From: Boseongicola sp. H5
Lineage (GTDB): Bacteria; Pseudomonadota; Alphaproteobacteria; Rhodobacterales; Rhodobacteraceae
Direction: 5' to 3'
DNA: 64,000 nt
Assembly: GCA_020622165.1 (NCBI GenBank)
Contig: JACNMN010000001.1
Span: forward strand, 62,001-126,000
Shown: positions 9,422 to 17,960 of the stretch, in pieces
Numbering within the stretch: position 1 is the stretch's first letter
Layout of the letters: every line of letters begins with the position of its first letter
Notes under the pieces: model-generated
The model's database searches: none
The model's input: the letters and a program-made list of their open reading frames with translations, nothing else
Told to the model about the DNA's origin: nothing
Position numbers and translations under genes: made by a program

Positions 9422-9766
9422 AGACCGGGATTGGGGTAAGTCATGGCGGCCAAGGCGTCAAGCCGGATATGGCGCAAACCCCCGGCGGCAGGACCTTGTC
9501 GCAAGCGGCCGGGCGGGCCTCCTCGGCTCCGGCGCCATGACCGGCGGGCGCAAGGTAATGGCGTGCAACGGCACCCCGGCCGGGCGCGGCAGCGGGCCGA
9601 TTGTTTCCAGCGCCTTATTTCCGCCTCTTTTCAAGCGTATCTGTTTCTCAAGCAGCAACAATAAGATCAACAACGAGCAGGCTGCATCAAAAACGAATTC
9701 TCCCTGGACTGGACCGGGCCGCGTCTCTTGCGCGGCCCCTTTTTTTGACCTCGGGCGGCGTCGATC
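9422..9766 (+). other. Gene-free stretch holding a possible small RNA
   Basis: Between tRNA-Gly and the SRAP gene, both on the minus strand, I find no convincing reading frame. From about 9600 the base composition becomes AT-richer than its surroundings and leads into a strong plus-strand terminator at 9716-9746 with no annotated plus-strand gene before it. The simplest reading is a transcript of about 100-150 bases starting near 9600. No family was recognised and no clear promoter can be named. Confidence 0.4.
9716..9746 (+). terminator. Intrinsic terminator, orphan on the plus strand
   Basis: GGGCCGCG (9716-9723), a 7-base loop and CGCGGCCC (9731-9738) form a perfect 8-bp stem, followed by C and seven T. 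The T-run is only on the plus strand, so it does not serve the minus-strand genes on either side. Confidence 0.85.
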
Positions 9767-10432
9767 TCAGGCCGCGAGGGGCCGGATCAGCTCCGCGCCC
9801 TCTGCCGTGTTCGAGTTCACCTTCCTGTCCACCCGATGGGCCCGCAACCGCCCCTCGGGCGCGGCCTTCATCAGCCGTGCGGCCCCGTGCCCGGCCTCTC
9901 CCAGCCACAGCGCCCATGCCTCGGGCGCAAGACTCACGGGCTCGCGGTGATGGATCCGCGACATCGCATCGCCGGCGGCGCAGGTCACGATGGCGCAGGT
10001 CTCAAGACTGTCCGGCCCCCCGGTCCAGCTTTGCCAGATGCCCGCGAAGGCAAGCGGTTGCGCCGTGTCGGGCCGGATGTACCATGGCAGGCGCGCGCCA
10101 TCCGTATCCTTGGTCCATTCATAAAAGCCGGTTGCCGGGATCAGGCAGCGCCGTTCCCGGCATGCCATCCGGAACGCGGGTTTCCGGGCGATGGTTTCCG
10201 CCCGCGCATTGATCAGCAGCGGGCCATCCGTGGGTGATTTGTACCAATGGGGCAGGAAACCCCACCGCATCGGGCGATAGCGCCGCAGGCCCGTTTCGGA
10301 CGTGACGACACCGACCTGTTGCGTCGGGCAAATATTGTACCGCGGCCCGTGGGGCAGATCATTCGCCGGCGTCGCCTCGAACAGCTCCGCCACCTCGCCC
10401 GTCGGATGGGTCAAAACAAAACGCCCGCACAT
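9767..10432 (-). CDS. SRAP / SOS response-associated peptidase family protein (HMCES/YedK)
   Basis: This 221-residue protein begins MCGRFVLT; Cys2, exposed after removal of Met1, is the residue that in YedK/HMCES forms a thiazolidine crosslink with abasic sites in single-stranded DNA. Other family motifs are RYNICPTQ, MRWGFLPHW, INARAET and CLIPATGFYEW. The usual HDRMPVIL is here HHREPVSL, which keeps the functional His. The family protects abasic sites at replication forks. Its start codon lies inside a terminator hairpin (10412-10454) that ends the upstream DUF1127 transcript. Confidence 0.92.
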   Translation of the reverse strand: MCGRFVLTHPTGEVAELFEATPANDLPHGPRYNICPTQQVGVVTSETGLRRYRPMRWGFLPHWYKSPTDGPLLINARAETIARKPAFRMACRERRCLIPATGFYEWTKDTDGARLPWYIRPDTAQPLAFAGIWQSWTGGPDSLETCAIVTCAAGDAMSRIHHREPVSLAPEAWALWLGEAGHGAARLMKAAPEGRLRAHRVDRKVNSNTAEGAELIRPLAA

Positions 10433-10454
10433 TAGGCTGAGCCTAGTGCGGGCG
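10412..10454 (-). terminator. Intrinsic terminator overlapping the SRAP start codon
   Basis: On the minus strand CGCCCGCAC (10454-10446) pairs with GTGCGGGCG (10430-10422) with an inner CCTA-like extension, and is followed by TTTTGTTTTG (10421-10412). The descending arm contains ATGTGCGGGCG, the first codons of the SRAP gene, and the T-tract encodes Phe-Val-Leu. It should terminate the DUF1127 transcript and hide the SRAP start on any read-through mRNA. Confidence 0.75.
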
Positions 10455-10474
10455 TGACGGGGATAAAAGTTGGA

Positions 10475-10639
10475 TCAGGCGCCGTAGACGGCCCGATAGG
10501 CAATTTTTTCGGCATCGCCGCGATAGATGTTCAGATCCAGCGCAACATCCAGAGGCATCCGGGAAATCTCGGCTACGGTCCGGTTGTAGGCCGCACGTTT
10601 TGCGGCGGCAGTGCGCAGGCGTGCAATCATCGAGGTCAT
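10475..10639 (-). CDS. Small DUF1127-like protein
   Basis: This 54-residue basic protein carries the arginine-rich helix plus conserved tail of DUF1127 (LRTAAAKRAAYNRTVAEISR, then DVALDLNIYRGDAEKIA). The start at 10639 is fixed by AAAGGAG eight bases upstream; a longer frame begins at 10687 without a ribosome site. In alphaproteobacteria such proteins are linked to stress responses, RNA turnover and phosphate or carbon metabolism, one Rhodobacter member being an RNA-binding factor. It appears monocistronic, ending in the hairpin at 10412-10454. The specific role is unknown. Confidence 0.78.
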   Translation of the reverse strand: MTSMIARLRTAAAKRAAYNRTVAEISRMPLDVALDLNIYRGDAEKIAYRAVYGA

Positions 10640-10767
10640 TGTGCAGCTCCTTTCAATGCTGGTGTGTTCGTCTTCGATGACCTCCATATGATAGCGCTAA
10701 CCGGATCTACAATTGACAGTTTTCGATGTCCGCCATGAGTTTTCTGCATAGCAGCATATGACAACGG

Positions 10768-10803
10768 AAAGGGCCGGTGAGGGAACACCCCCACCGGCCC
10801 TTT
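10768..10803 (-). terminator. Terminator after the 5'-nucleotidase gene
   Basis: AAAGGGCCGGTG (10768-10779) and CACCGGCCCTTT (10792-10803) form a perfect 12-bp inverted repeat 19 bases beyond the nucleotidase stop. On the minus strand the stem ends in TTT, so it is a reasonable rho-independent terminator and may act in both directions. Confidence 0.75.
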
Positions 10804-10821
10804 GCAAGTTGGATCAGCCGG

Positions 10822-12432
10822 TTACTCGGCCTGGCTCACGCGCCCGTCGGTATAGGGCGCATAGGGCGTGTTCTCGGCCAGATAGTCGGCCACGACCTGT
10901 TCCAGCCCGGGGCCGAAATCATAGGCGTTCATGCCGTTGGTGGCGAACATCGAATAGCCGTCGCCGCCGCCGCGCATGTAGTTGTTCGACACGACGCCGT
11001 AGATCGCCTCGGGATCGATCGGCTCCCACCCGGCTTCGGTCTCCAGTTCGGCCGAAACGATCCGGCTGCCCGGTTCCGCCGCCGCGTCCCAGACATAGCG
11101 CATGCCGGCGACCTGCGGGAACCGGCCCGCGCCATCCTCGACCCGGCTGACCCCGTTTTCCAGCGCCGCCACCACATCGGCGCCGCTCAGTTGGAAGGTT
11201 GCCAGCGTGTTCTGGAACGGCAGAACCGTGAAGACCTCGCCCATGGTGATCGGCCCGCCGTCGATGGAGGCGCGCAGGCCGCCACCGTTCTGAATGGCGA
11301 TCTGGATGCCCTGATCGCGCACCCGTTCCAGCATCGCATCGGCCACGAGGTTGCCCATCGGGCATTCCCCGGCCCGGCAAACCTCGCGCGATCCTTCGAT
11401 CGGCTCGGACGCCTCGGACACGACTTCGCTCATCGCCTCTTCGATCGGCCCGGCCAGTTCGGCGACGCGCGCGGCAATCGTCGGGTCGGGTTCCACGCTG
11501 GCATCCAGGACCATCGTGTCGCCGCCGGCATAGACCACATTGCCGGCGTCATCGAAGGTCACTTCCAGATGGCCCAGATACTTCGAATAGGCATAGGCCT
11601 GCACGATCGGCACCAGCGTCCCCTCGGGGTTGGTGGCGAAGGTCGGGTAAGGCCCCGCGCGATCCTCGTCCGTGGCCGACAGATAGGTGTGCGAATGGCC
11701 ACCGACGATCACGTCGATACCGGTGACCGCCTCGGCGATGGCGATATCCACGGGCAGGCCCACATGGGTCAGCGCAACGATCATCGTCACGCCCTGCTCG
11801 GTCAGCGCATCCACATCCGCCTGCAGCGCGTCGACCTCGTCCTGAAAGATGATGTTGGGGCCGGGGCTGGAGGTTTCCACCGTGTCCGTGGCCAGCGCGG
11901 AGACCACGCCCACCTGCATCCCGTTCACATCCAGCACCGCGTAATCGCCAACCCGGTCGTTCAGCAGGTTCGACTGGCTCAGATCCAGATTGCCGGAGAG
12001 CACGGGGAAATCCACGAGATCGAGGAAATCAGACAGACCCTGCGGCCCGTCGTCGAACTCGTGGTTGCCCACGGCCATCGCGTCGAAGCCGATGGCCATC
12101 ATCATCTCGGCCTCTACCTCGCCCTTGTAGGTCGTGTACATCAGGCTGCCCTGAAACTGATCGCCCGCATCCAGAACGATCACGTTTTCGCCCGCCGCCG
12201 TCAGTTCGTCGCGCAGCGTGTTGATCGCGGTGGCCACCCGGGCCACGCCACCGAAACAATCGCCCGCGGCGTCATCCTCGGCATTGCAGGTGCTGTCGAA
12301 ACGGTTGATCGGCTGGATTCGGCTGTGCAGATCGTTGATATGCAGAATGTGCAGCGTCGTTTCCGCTGCCGCCGGCGCGGCGATGCCAAGCGCGGCAAGC
12401 ATCGCGGTCGAGCGCATGATGTTCGCAAGCAT
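10822..12432 (-). CDS. Secreted bifunctional metallophosphatase / 5'-nucleotidase (UshA-like)
   Basis: This 536-residue protein has an N-terminal signal peptide (MLANIMRSTAMLAALGIAAPAAA, cleavage probably after AAAE or just before it). The calcineurin-like metal site follows: HINDLHSR (D, H), VLDAGDQFQGS, GNHEFDDG, and later ALTHVG and GGHSH. The C-terminal nucleotidase domain has NGGGLRASI and the substrate-stacking region near YVWDAA. It should hydrolyse extracellular nucleotides to nucleosides and phosphate in the periplasm. The ATG at 12432 follows GGGAG. It could feed the nucleoside salvage operon at 33-37 kb (inference). Confidence 0.9.
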   Translation of the reverse strand: MLANIMRSTAMLAALGIAAPAAAETTLHILHINDLHSRIQPINRFDSTCNAEDDAAGDCFGGVARVATAINTLRDELTAAGENVIVLDAGDQFQGSLMYTTYKGEVEAEMMMAIGFDAMAVGNHEFDDGPQGLSDFLDLVDFPVLSGNLDLSQSNLLNDRVGDYAVLDVNGMQVGVVSALATDTVETSSPGPNIIFQDEVDALQADVDALTEQGVTMIVALTHVGLPVDIAIAEAVTGIDVIVGGHSHTYLSATDEDRAGPYPTFATNPEGTLVPIVQAYAYSKYLGHLEVTFDDAGNVVYAGGDTMVLDASVEPDPTIAARVAELAGPIEEAMSEVVSEASEPIEGSREVCRAGECPMGNLVADAMLERVRDQGIQIAIQNGGGLRASIDGGPITMGEVFTVLPFQNTLATFQLSGADVVAALENGVSRVEDGAGRFPQVAGMRYVWDAAAEPGSRIVSAELETEAGWEPIDPEAIYGVVSNNYMRGGGDGYSMFATNGMNAYDFGPGLEQVVADYLAENTPYAPYTDGRVSQAE

Positions 12433-12557
12433 GTCTATAACTCCCAGGTCTTGTTGGACCCGCCGAGATTGGCGGGCAGACGGAAGCAAGTAAAGGGATT
12501 TGAGTGACATGGAGGTGACACTTGACGCCACGGCGCATTGCGGCCATCCCCGGCGCC

Positions 12558-12896
12558 ATGCTGATTTACAAGATATTGCGCGCCGGGGAATGGGCCGCGC
12601 TCCGCAGCGGCGGCGAAACCCGGGGGGCGCCGGTCGATGTCGCCGACGGGTTCATCCATTTTTCCACTGCGGCGCAGGTGGCCGAAACGGCGGCACGGCA
12701 TTTCGCGGACGCCCGCGATCTGGAGCTTCTGGCCTGTGACAGCGAAACGCTCGGCCCGGCGCTGAAATGGGAACCGTCGCGCGGCGGCGCGCTGTTTCCG
12801 CATCTCTATGGCCCGCTCCGCCTGTCGGATATGCTCTGGCACAGCCCGCTACCCCTTGAAGACGGGCGCCATGTCTTTCCCGAAGGCGTGATCTGA
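12558..12896 (+). CDS. DUF952 domain protein
   Basis: The product (112 residues from ATG 12558) matches DUF952: [51 protein letters not shown] and PLSDMLW-like ending. These small proteins resemble glutathione-S-transferase-associated or ADP-ribosyltransferase-like folds, but no activity is established. The family normally begins at MLIYKI; however, a TTG at 12522 with GGAGGT five bases upstream would add 12 residues and has the better ribosome site. The stop overlaps the pyrD start (TGATG), so the two are co-translated, an arrangement I believe is common in Rhodobacterales. Confidence 0.85.
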   Translation: MLIYKILRAGEWAALRSGGETRGAPVDVADGFIHFSTAAQVAETAARHFADARDLELLACDSETLGPALKWEPSRGGALFPHLYGPLRLSDMLWHSPLPLEDGRHVFPEGVI

Positions 12897-13951
12897 TGCT
12901 GGAACGCGCCGGTCTGGCCCTGATGCATCGGATGGAGCCCGAGCGCGCGCACGGGCTGGCGCTCTGGGCGCTGAAGGCGGGACTTGCGCGCGGTCCGGGG
13001 CCTGTGACATCGCCGCGGCTTCGCACGGATCTGGCGGGGATGGCTCTGCCCAACCCGGTCGGTCTGGCCGCCGGGTTCGACAAGAACGCCACCGCGTTCG
13101 GGCCCTTGATGCGCGCGGGCTTCGGCTTTCTGGAGGTAGGTGCGGCCACGCCCCGGCCCCAGCCCGGCAACCCGAAACCACGCCTTTTCCGGCTTTCCGA
13201 GGATCGGGCCGCGATCAACCGGTTCGGCTTCAACAATGACGGGATGGCGGCGATCGCGGCCCGTCTTGCGGCCACTGCCCATGAGATCCCGGTGGGTTTG
13301 AACCTCGGTGCGAACAAGGACAGCGCCGACCGCGCCGAAGACTTCGCGACGGTGCTTGGCCATTGCGGTCCGCATGTGGCCTTCGCCACCGTCAACGTCT
13401 CCTCCCCCAACACCGAGCGGCTGCGCGATCTGCAAGGCAAATCGGCGCTCACGGCGCTTCTGTCCGGCGTGATGGCCGCCAATGCCGGTCTGGCCCGCCC
13501 GATCCCGATCTTCCTGAAGATCGCCCCGGACCTTTCACCCGCCGAGCTGCAGGATATCGCCGAAGCCGCCATCGACGCCGGGCTGAGCGGGATCATCGCG
13601 ACCAATACCACGCTGGACCGCGATGGATTGAAAAGCCCCCATGCCGGGGAGAAAGGCGGTCTTTCCGGGCAGCCGCTTTTCGCACGCTCCACCCGTGTTC
13701 TTGCCCGATTGTCGCAACTGACCGATGGCGCGGTGCCGCTGATCGGTGTCGGCGGCGTGGCCTCCGCCGATCAGGCCTATGCCAAGATCAAGGCGGGCGC
13801 GTCGGCCGTTCAGCTTTACACCGGCCTCGTTTATGGCGGGCTCAGCCTAGCCGCCAGAATCGCGCAGGATCTGGACAGGCTCTTGGCCCGCGACGGCCAC
13901 GAGACGGTCGCCGCCGCCGTGGGCACGGAGCGCGAGCACTGGCTGAAATAG
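12896..13951 (+). CDS. pyrD: Dihydroorotate dehydrogenase (quinone), class 2
   Basis: This 351-residue flavoenzyme oxidises dihydroorotate to orotate with membrane quinone, the fourth step of pyrimidine synthesis. It has the class 2 layout: an N-terminal membrane-associating helix ([22 protein letters not shown]), [27 protein letters not shown] (catalytic serine region), [20 protein letters not shown], and the FMN phosphate site [20 protein letters not shown]. The length is typical. It follows DUF952 with overlapping stop and start. Confidence 0.96.
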   Translation: MLERAGLALMHRMEPERAHGLALWALKAGLARGPGPVTSPRLRTDLAGMALPNPVGLAAGFDKNATAFGPLMRAGFGFLEVGAATPRPQPGNPKPRLFRLSEDRAAINRFGFNNDGMAAIAARLAATAHEIPVGLNLGANKDSADRAEDFATVLGHCGPHVAFATVNVSSPNTERLRDLQGKSALTALLSGVMAANAGLARPIPIFLKIAPDLSPAELQDIAEAAIDAGLSGIIATNTTLDRDGLKSPHAGEKGGLSGQPLFARSTRVLARLSQLTDGAVPLIGVGGVASADQAYAKIKAGASAVQLYTGLVYGGLSLAARIAQDLDRLLARDGHETVAAAVGTEREHWLK

Positions 13952-13987
13952 GGTCGGCTCAGGCTCATCCCCGCCACTGGGGCACGC

Positions 13988-15313
13988 CTACCCCGCCGCC
14001 CGCTCCAGCGCCGGATAGCGTACGGCGAGGCTCACCCCGCGGGCCGCAAAAAACACCAGCAGCGCCGCCCAGAGCCCGTGATTGCCGAAGGCCGGCACCA
14101 GTGCCCAGAGCGCGGCGAGATAGACCAGCCCCGACAGGATCATCATGTTGCGCATGTCGCGGCTGCGGGTCGCGCCGATGAAGATCCCGTCCAGCATCCA
14201 GGCCGCACAGCCCACCAGCGGCGCGGCCACCATCCATGGCAGGTAGGTCCGCGCCTCCGCCCGCACCTCGGGCGCAGTGGTCATCACATCGATCATCCAG
14301 CCGCCAAGCAGCGCGAAGCCAATGGCCATCGCGATGCAGATCATCAGCCCCCAGAATCCGGTCAGCAGCGCGCTGCGTCTCAGCCGGCCCGACGCCCGCG
14401 CGCCCATCGCCTGCCCCACCAGCGCCTCGGCGGCAAAGGCGAACCCGTCCATCGCATAGGCGGTGATATACATGAACTGCATCAGGATCTGATTGGCCGC
14501 CAAAGGCACGTCGCCGAAATCGGCGCCGATGAACAGGAACGATGTGAACCCCGCCATCAAGATGACCGAACGGATCAGGATATCGGTGTTCACCATCGCC
14601 ATGTGGATCAGCCGCGCCCGGTCGAAGACCCTTGGCCAGTCGCGCCAAGCGGGCCGCCGGAACGCCCCCCGGCAAAGCCACAGGCCCAGCGCGAAGCCCG
14701 CCCATTCCGACACGAACGTGCCGAGCGCGACACCCTGCACGCCCCAGCCGAGGCCGAGTACGAAAAAGATGCTAAGCAGGATGTTCAGCAGGTTCATCCC
14801 CAATTGCAGAACCAGCATGCCAGTGGTGCGTTCATGGGCGATCATCCAGCCGGTCAGCCCGTAGATCGCAATCGCGGCGGGGGCGGAAAAGATCCGGATC
14901 GCCATGTAATCCCGGGCCAGCGCCTCGACCTCGGCGCTGGCCGGGGCGATCAGAAACGCAGCCCGGATAATCGGGCCCTGCAGCGCGATCAGCATCAGCC
15001 CCGCCGCCCCGGCGATCATCAGAACCCGGCTGAGCAGCGCCGAGACCTCGGCGGCGTCACGCGCGCCGATGGCCTGTCCGGTCAGCCCCACGGTGCCCAT
15101 CCGCAGGAACCCGAAAATCCAGTAGATCGTGGACAGGATGATCGCACCGATGCCCACCGCGCCGATCGGCGCGGCCTCCCCCAGTTGCCCGACCACGCCG
15201 GTATCCACGGCGCCGAGGATCGGCACGGTCGCATTGGACAACACCACGGGCAGCGCGATTTTCAGAACCCGGCGATGGCTGAGGGGCTGGGCCGGGATCT
15301 GCGAGGCCAGCAC
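13988..15313 (-). CDS. MATE-family efflux transporter (DinF/NorM type)
   Basis: The 441-residue product has about twelve hydrophobic segments in two repeats, each opening with the MATE pattern (ALPVVLSNATVPILGAVDTGVVGQLG near residue 20; MVNTDILIRSVILMAGFTSF in the second half). It should export cationic drugs or metabolites using a proton or sodium gradient across the inner membrane. The start is GTG at 15313, directly after the stop of the thioesterase gene at 15315, so it is probably the third gene of a minus-strand operon. Confidence 0.9.
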   Translation of the reverse strand: MLASQIPAQPLSHRRVLKIALPVVLSNATVPILGAVDTGVVGQLGEAAPIGAVGIGAIILSTIYWIFGFLRMGTVGLTGQAIGARDAAEVSALLSRVLMIAGAAGLMLIALQGPIIRAAFLIAPASAEVEALARDYMAIRIFSAPAAIAIYGLTGWMIAHERTTGMLVLQLGMNLLNILLSIFFVLGLGWGVQGVALGTFVSEWAGFALGLWLCRGAFRRPAWRDWPRVFDRARLIHMAMVNTDILIRSVILMAGFTSFLFIGADFGDVPLAANQILMQFMYITAYAMDGFAFAAEALVGQAMGARASGRLRRSALLTGFWGLMICIAMAIGFALLGGWMIDVMTTAPEVRAEARTYLPWMVAAPLVGCAAWMLDGIFIGATRSRDMRNMMILSGLVYLAALWALVPAFGNHGLWAALLVFFAARGVSLAVRYPALERAAG

Positions 15314-15314
15314 C

Positions 15315-15824
15315 CTACCCCGGCCGGCCCGGCATCAGGAAATGCCCCGTGGCCTGCGCGAAAAGCCGCGAACGGTTGTCCTGCCATGCCTCCACATGGA
15401 CCGAGGCGTAACGCCGCCCGCTGCGGTTGACCCGCGCGCGCGCATAGGCATCCCGCGGCAGGCCCGAGCGCAGGTAGTCGACGGTGAAATCGATTGTCTT
15501 TGGCAGTCGCGGCAGCGTCTCCGGCGTCAGCGCCCCGCCTTCCAGACGGCCGCTTTCGATCTCGTCCCACAGAATCTGGAAACTCAGCTCGATGATCGCC
15601 GTCGTCTCCAGAAACGCCGCCGTGGCCCCGCCATGCAGGGCCGGCAGAAACGGATTGCCGATCAGCTTGTCGTCATAGTTGAGCACCCCGGTCAACTCGT
15701 CGCCGCGTCGGTCGAAGGTGATCCCCATGGTGCGGATATAGGGCACCCCGTCGACAAGCGCCGACAGCGCCGCGTCGCGCCGCTGCTTGATCAGATGCAC
15801 GGGCTCGGGGCGGGGGCGGCTCAT
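15315..15824 (-). CDS. PaaI-type hot-dog thioesterase (second of two)
   Basis: This 169-residue protein has a hot-dog fold with the PaaI-family signature PALHGGATAAFLETTA, in which the HGG segment and the following acidic residue form the active site, and the later FTVDYLRSGLPRDAYARARV. It should hydrolyse an acyl- or aryl-CoA. The ATG at 15824 overlaps the stop of the upstream paralogue (ATGA). An insert around IESGRLEGGALTPE separates it from shorter PaaI proteins. Confidence 0.85.
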   Translation of the reverse strand: MSRPRPEPVHLIKQRRDAALSALVDGVPYIRTMGITFDRRGDELTGVLNYDDKLIGNPFLPALHGGATAAFLETTAIIELSFQILWDEIESGRLEGGALTPETLPRLPKTIDFTVDYLRSGLPRDAYARARVNRSGRRYASVHVEAWQDNRSRLFAQATGHFLMPGRPG

Positions 15825-16273
15825 GGCGCACGCTCCGGCGTCCGGGCCTGTTCGATGGTGAAGGCGCCGGTGGCCGCGGCCACCGGCCGGGTCTCGTCCT
15901 CGTCGAAGGCCTGGGCGCGCACGAAGGCCACGCTGCGGGTGACGTGATAGCATTCCGCCCGCGCCACGATCCGCTGACCGGGGGTGGCGGGACGCATGTA
16001 GTCGATCCTCAGATCGATCGTGGCCGTGCCGGCCGGCGCATCCGCATGGCTCATCACCGCCGCGCCGCCGCAGGTGTCCATCAGGGCCGATACCGCGCCG
16101 CCATGGATCACGCCGGTTCTGGGATCGCCCACCAAGGCCGCGTCATAAGGCATCGAAATGGCGGCAAGCCCCTCCCCGATCTCGTCCAGATGCATCCTCA
16201 GCGCCTTGGAAAACGGGATCGCCTCGATGAACTGCCGGGCGATCCGGGCCTTATCCTCTGACGTCGTCGCCAT
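15821..16273 (-). CDS. PaaI-type hot-dog thioesterase (first of two)
   Basis: The 150-residue product carries GVIHGGAVSALMDTCGGAA and TIDLRIDYMRPA, the standard hot-dog thioesterase motifs with HGG and the catalytic aspartate. It should hydrolyse a CoA thioester; the substrate is unknown. The chosen ATG at 16273 follows AAGGACAG; the frame continues 49 codons upstream without similarity. It heads a three-gene run (two thioesterases and a MATE transporter) and is divergent from a MerR regulator. Confidence 0.87.
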   Translation of the reverse strand: MATTSEDKARIARQFIEAIPFSKALRMHLDEIGEGLAAISMPYDAALVGDPRTGVIHGGAVSALMDTCGGAAVMSHADAPAGTATIDLRIDYMRPATPGQRIVARAECYHVTRSVAFVRAQAFDEDETRPVAAATGAFTIEQARTPERAP

Positions 16274-16432
16274 CTTTTCTGTCCTTATTCCGGGGCCGGC
16301 TGCGCGGGCCCTGAGCACGGGCCGACAGGTTTCCAGAAGCCCGGGCCCGGGTGCAAGCCATAACATCGCTTTGCATTCGCGTGACGGCTGGTGCAGAAAT
16401 GACGTGATGGCAACAACCACTTAGATCAAGCG

Positions 16433-16804
16433 ATGTCAGACGACCGGCTGGATTTCAAGCAGATGTGCGCCCGCTTCGAGGTGACACCGCGCACCCTGCG
16501 CCATTACGAGTATATCGAGCTTCTGGCACCTGAGCGCGATGGCCGCGCCCGTTTCTACGGCCCGCGCGAGGTGGCCCGGATGACGCTGATTCTGCGCGGG
16601 CGGCGCTTTGGGTTCAGCCTTGAGGAAATCCGCCAGTGGCTTGAGCTCTACGACGCAGACCCCGAAGGCAAGCTGCAACGGGACGCGTGGCTTGCCATGG
16701 CCGACCGGCAACTGGCCGAGCTTGACCAGCGCCGGAACGAACTGGACGAGATCATCGCCGAGTTGCAGGCGCTTCGCGACGCGACAGCGGCCGGCGGGTC
16801 ATGA
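16433..16804 (+). CDS. MerR-family transcriptional regulator (first copy)
   Basis: This 123-residue regulator has a MerR winged helix ([24 protein letters not shown], then [34 protein letters not shown]) and a C-terminal coiled coil (LAMADRQLAELDQRRNELDEIIAEL). No cysteine-rich metal loop follows the coil, so it probably binds an organic ligand. It is closely related to the MerR protein at 17498; both share FEVTPRTLR and [10 protein letters not shown]. It overlaps the next gene by four bases and is divergent from the thioesterase operon. Confidence 0.9.
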   Translation: MSDDRLDFKQMCARFEVTPRTLRHYEYIELLAPERDGRARFYGPREVARMTLILRGRRFGFSLEEIRQWLELYDADPEGKLQRDAWLAMADRQLAELDQRRNELDEIIAELQALRDATAAGGS

Positions 16805-17304
16805 CCCCGCGCTCCCTGCTTTGGGCGGTGGCCTTTCTTGCAGCAGCCACCCCCGCGCTGGCGGATCAGCCGCTGCCGCCCCCGGCGCAGTATTTCTTCA
16901 TCACCGAGAGCCGGGTGCATGTAACCGGCGTTCTGGCGCGCGATGTGGTCCGGATCGAGCCCGTCAGCGGGATCGAGGACACCTGGGAAATTCCTGGCTG
17001 GCGGCGCAATGTCCACCCGTCGGCGGACGGGCAATATGTGCTGGTCGGAAATCCCGGTCTGAACCTGCTCGAAGGGGAGCCCACGCCGGAGCGCACCGTC
17101 ATGGAGGTCTGGGCCGCACCGGGCGAGTTGCTGGGCACCGTTCCCTTGGGGAAGCTGATGGATCCGGCCGATCTGGAACCCGCCGCATCGCACCATCGCT
17201 GGATCGCCGGATATCAGTGGACCGGGACCGGATGGCGCTTTCTGACCCCTGACGGGCAGTTCTGGCATCTGTCCCCGAACCCGCTCAGGCTGGTCCGCGA
17301 ATGA
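16801..17304 (+). CDS. Exported hypothetical protein
   Basis: The 167-residue product has a clear signal peptide (MTPRSLLWAVAFLAAATPALA, cleavage before DQPLPPP). The mature part is tryptophan-rich with no transmembrane helix or recognised domain; repeated elements such as ESRVHVTGVLARDVVRIEP, DTWEIPGWRRNVHPS and WTGTGWRFLTPDG suggest a beta-rich fold. The start overlaps the MerR stop (ATGA), so it is translationally coupled to a regulator, an unusual pairing. I do not recognise the family. Confidence 0.7.
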   Translation: MTPRSLLWAVAFLAAATPALADQPLPPPAQYFFITESRVHVTGVLARDVVRIEPVSGIEDTWEIPGWRRNVHPSADGQYVLVGNPGLNLLEGEPTPERTVMEVWAAPGELLGTVPLGKLMDPADLEPAASHHRWIAGYQWTGTGWRFLTPDGQFWHLSPNPLRLVRE

Positions 17305-17432
17305 CATCGGAAGGTAAGGTTTTCCTTACCTGCAAGGGGTTTCGCGCCAAATTCGGCGTTTGCAGATGTTGCGCCTGACCCAGCGTCATCTTTCCTGACC
17401 TTTCGTCAATCACGAAGTGACGCAACGTTTCG

Positions 17433-17461
17433 TTTACGTCAACGTAAGCTTTGCTTGTAGA
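17433..17461 (+). promoter_or_regulatory. Promoter and likely operator of the fatty-acid MerR operon
   Basis: TTTACG (17433-17438) and TGTAGA (17456-17461), 17 bases apart, are plausible -35 and -10 boxes for the MerR gene at 17498. The perfect inverted repeat TTACG-TCAA-CGTAA (17434-17447) overlaps the -35 box and enters the spacer. MerR regulators of acyl-CoA catabolism (such as LiuR) use short palindromes in promoters, so autoregulation is likely. A near copy lies at 2498. Confidence 0.55.
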
Positions 17462-17497
17462 AAAGATCCGGGCCGCGCACATCAGGAGCCAGAATCG

Positions 17498-17923
17498 ATG
17501 TTTGATGCAATGAGGGATCTCATGACCGAAGAGACCATGACCATCCGCCAGATGTGCGACACGTTCGAGGTAACGCCCCGGACGCTCCGTTTTTACGAGT
17601 CCAAGGAACTGCTGTTTCCGATCCGGGAAGGCCAGAAACGCCTCTTTACCCGCCGCGACCGGGCACGGCTGAAACTGATCCTGCGCGGCAAGCGCTTCGG
17701 CTTCAGCCTGGAGGAAATCCGCCAGCTTCTCGACCTTTACTACGCCGGCGACCAGCAGGCCACGCAGCTGTCGCGGACACTTGATGTGGCCGGCGACCGG
17801 CTGGCCGATATGGAGCGCCAGCGCGCCGAGCTTGACCTCGCAATCGCCGATCTCAAATCGCAGATGGGCCTTGTCGAAGACATGCTGACGAATGTGACCA
17901 CCACCAAAGACGCTGCCGAGTAA
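17498..17923 (+). CDS. MerR-family regulator of the beta-oxidation operon
   Basis: This 141-residue regulator has the MerR DNA-binding domain ([59 protein letters not shown]) and a C-terminal dimerisation coil. The ATG at 17498 is preceded by AGGAG; a longer frame from 17417 would place the operator inside the coding region and is rejected. It lies 37 bases before the acyl-CoA dehydrogenase gene on the same strand. By position it resembles MerR regulators such as LiuR that control acyl-CoA catabolism, probably sensing an acyl-CoA intermediate (inference). Confidence 0.88.
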   Translation: MFDAMRDLMTEETMTIRQMCDTFEVTPRTLRFYESKELLFPIREGQKRLFTRRDRARLKLILRGKRFGFSLEEIRQLLDLYYAGDQQATQLSRTLDVAGDRLADMERQRAELDLAIADLKSQMGLVEDMLTNVTTTKDAAE

Positions 17924-17960
17924 ACGCCAAAACACGACCGTCCGGGAGGATTTACAGAAG

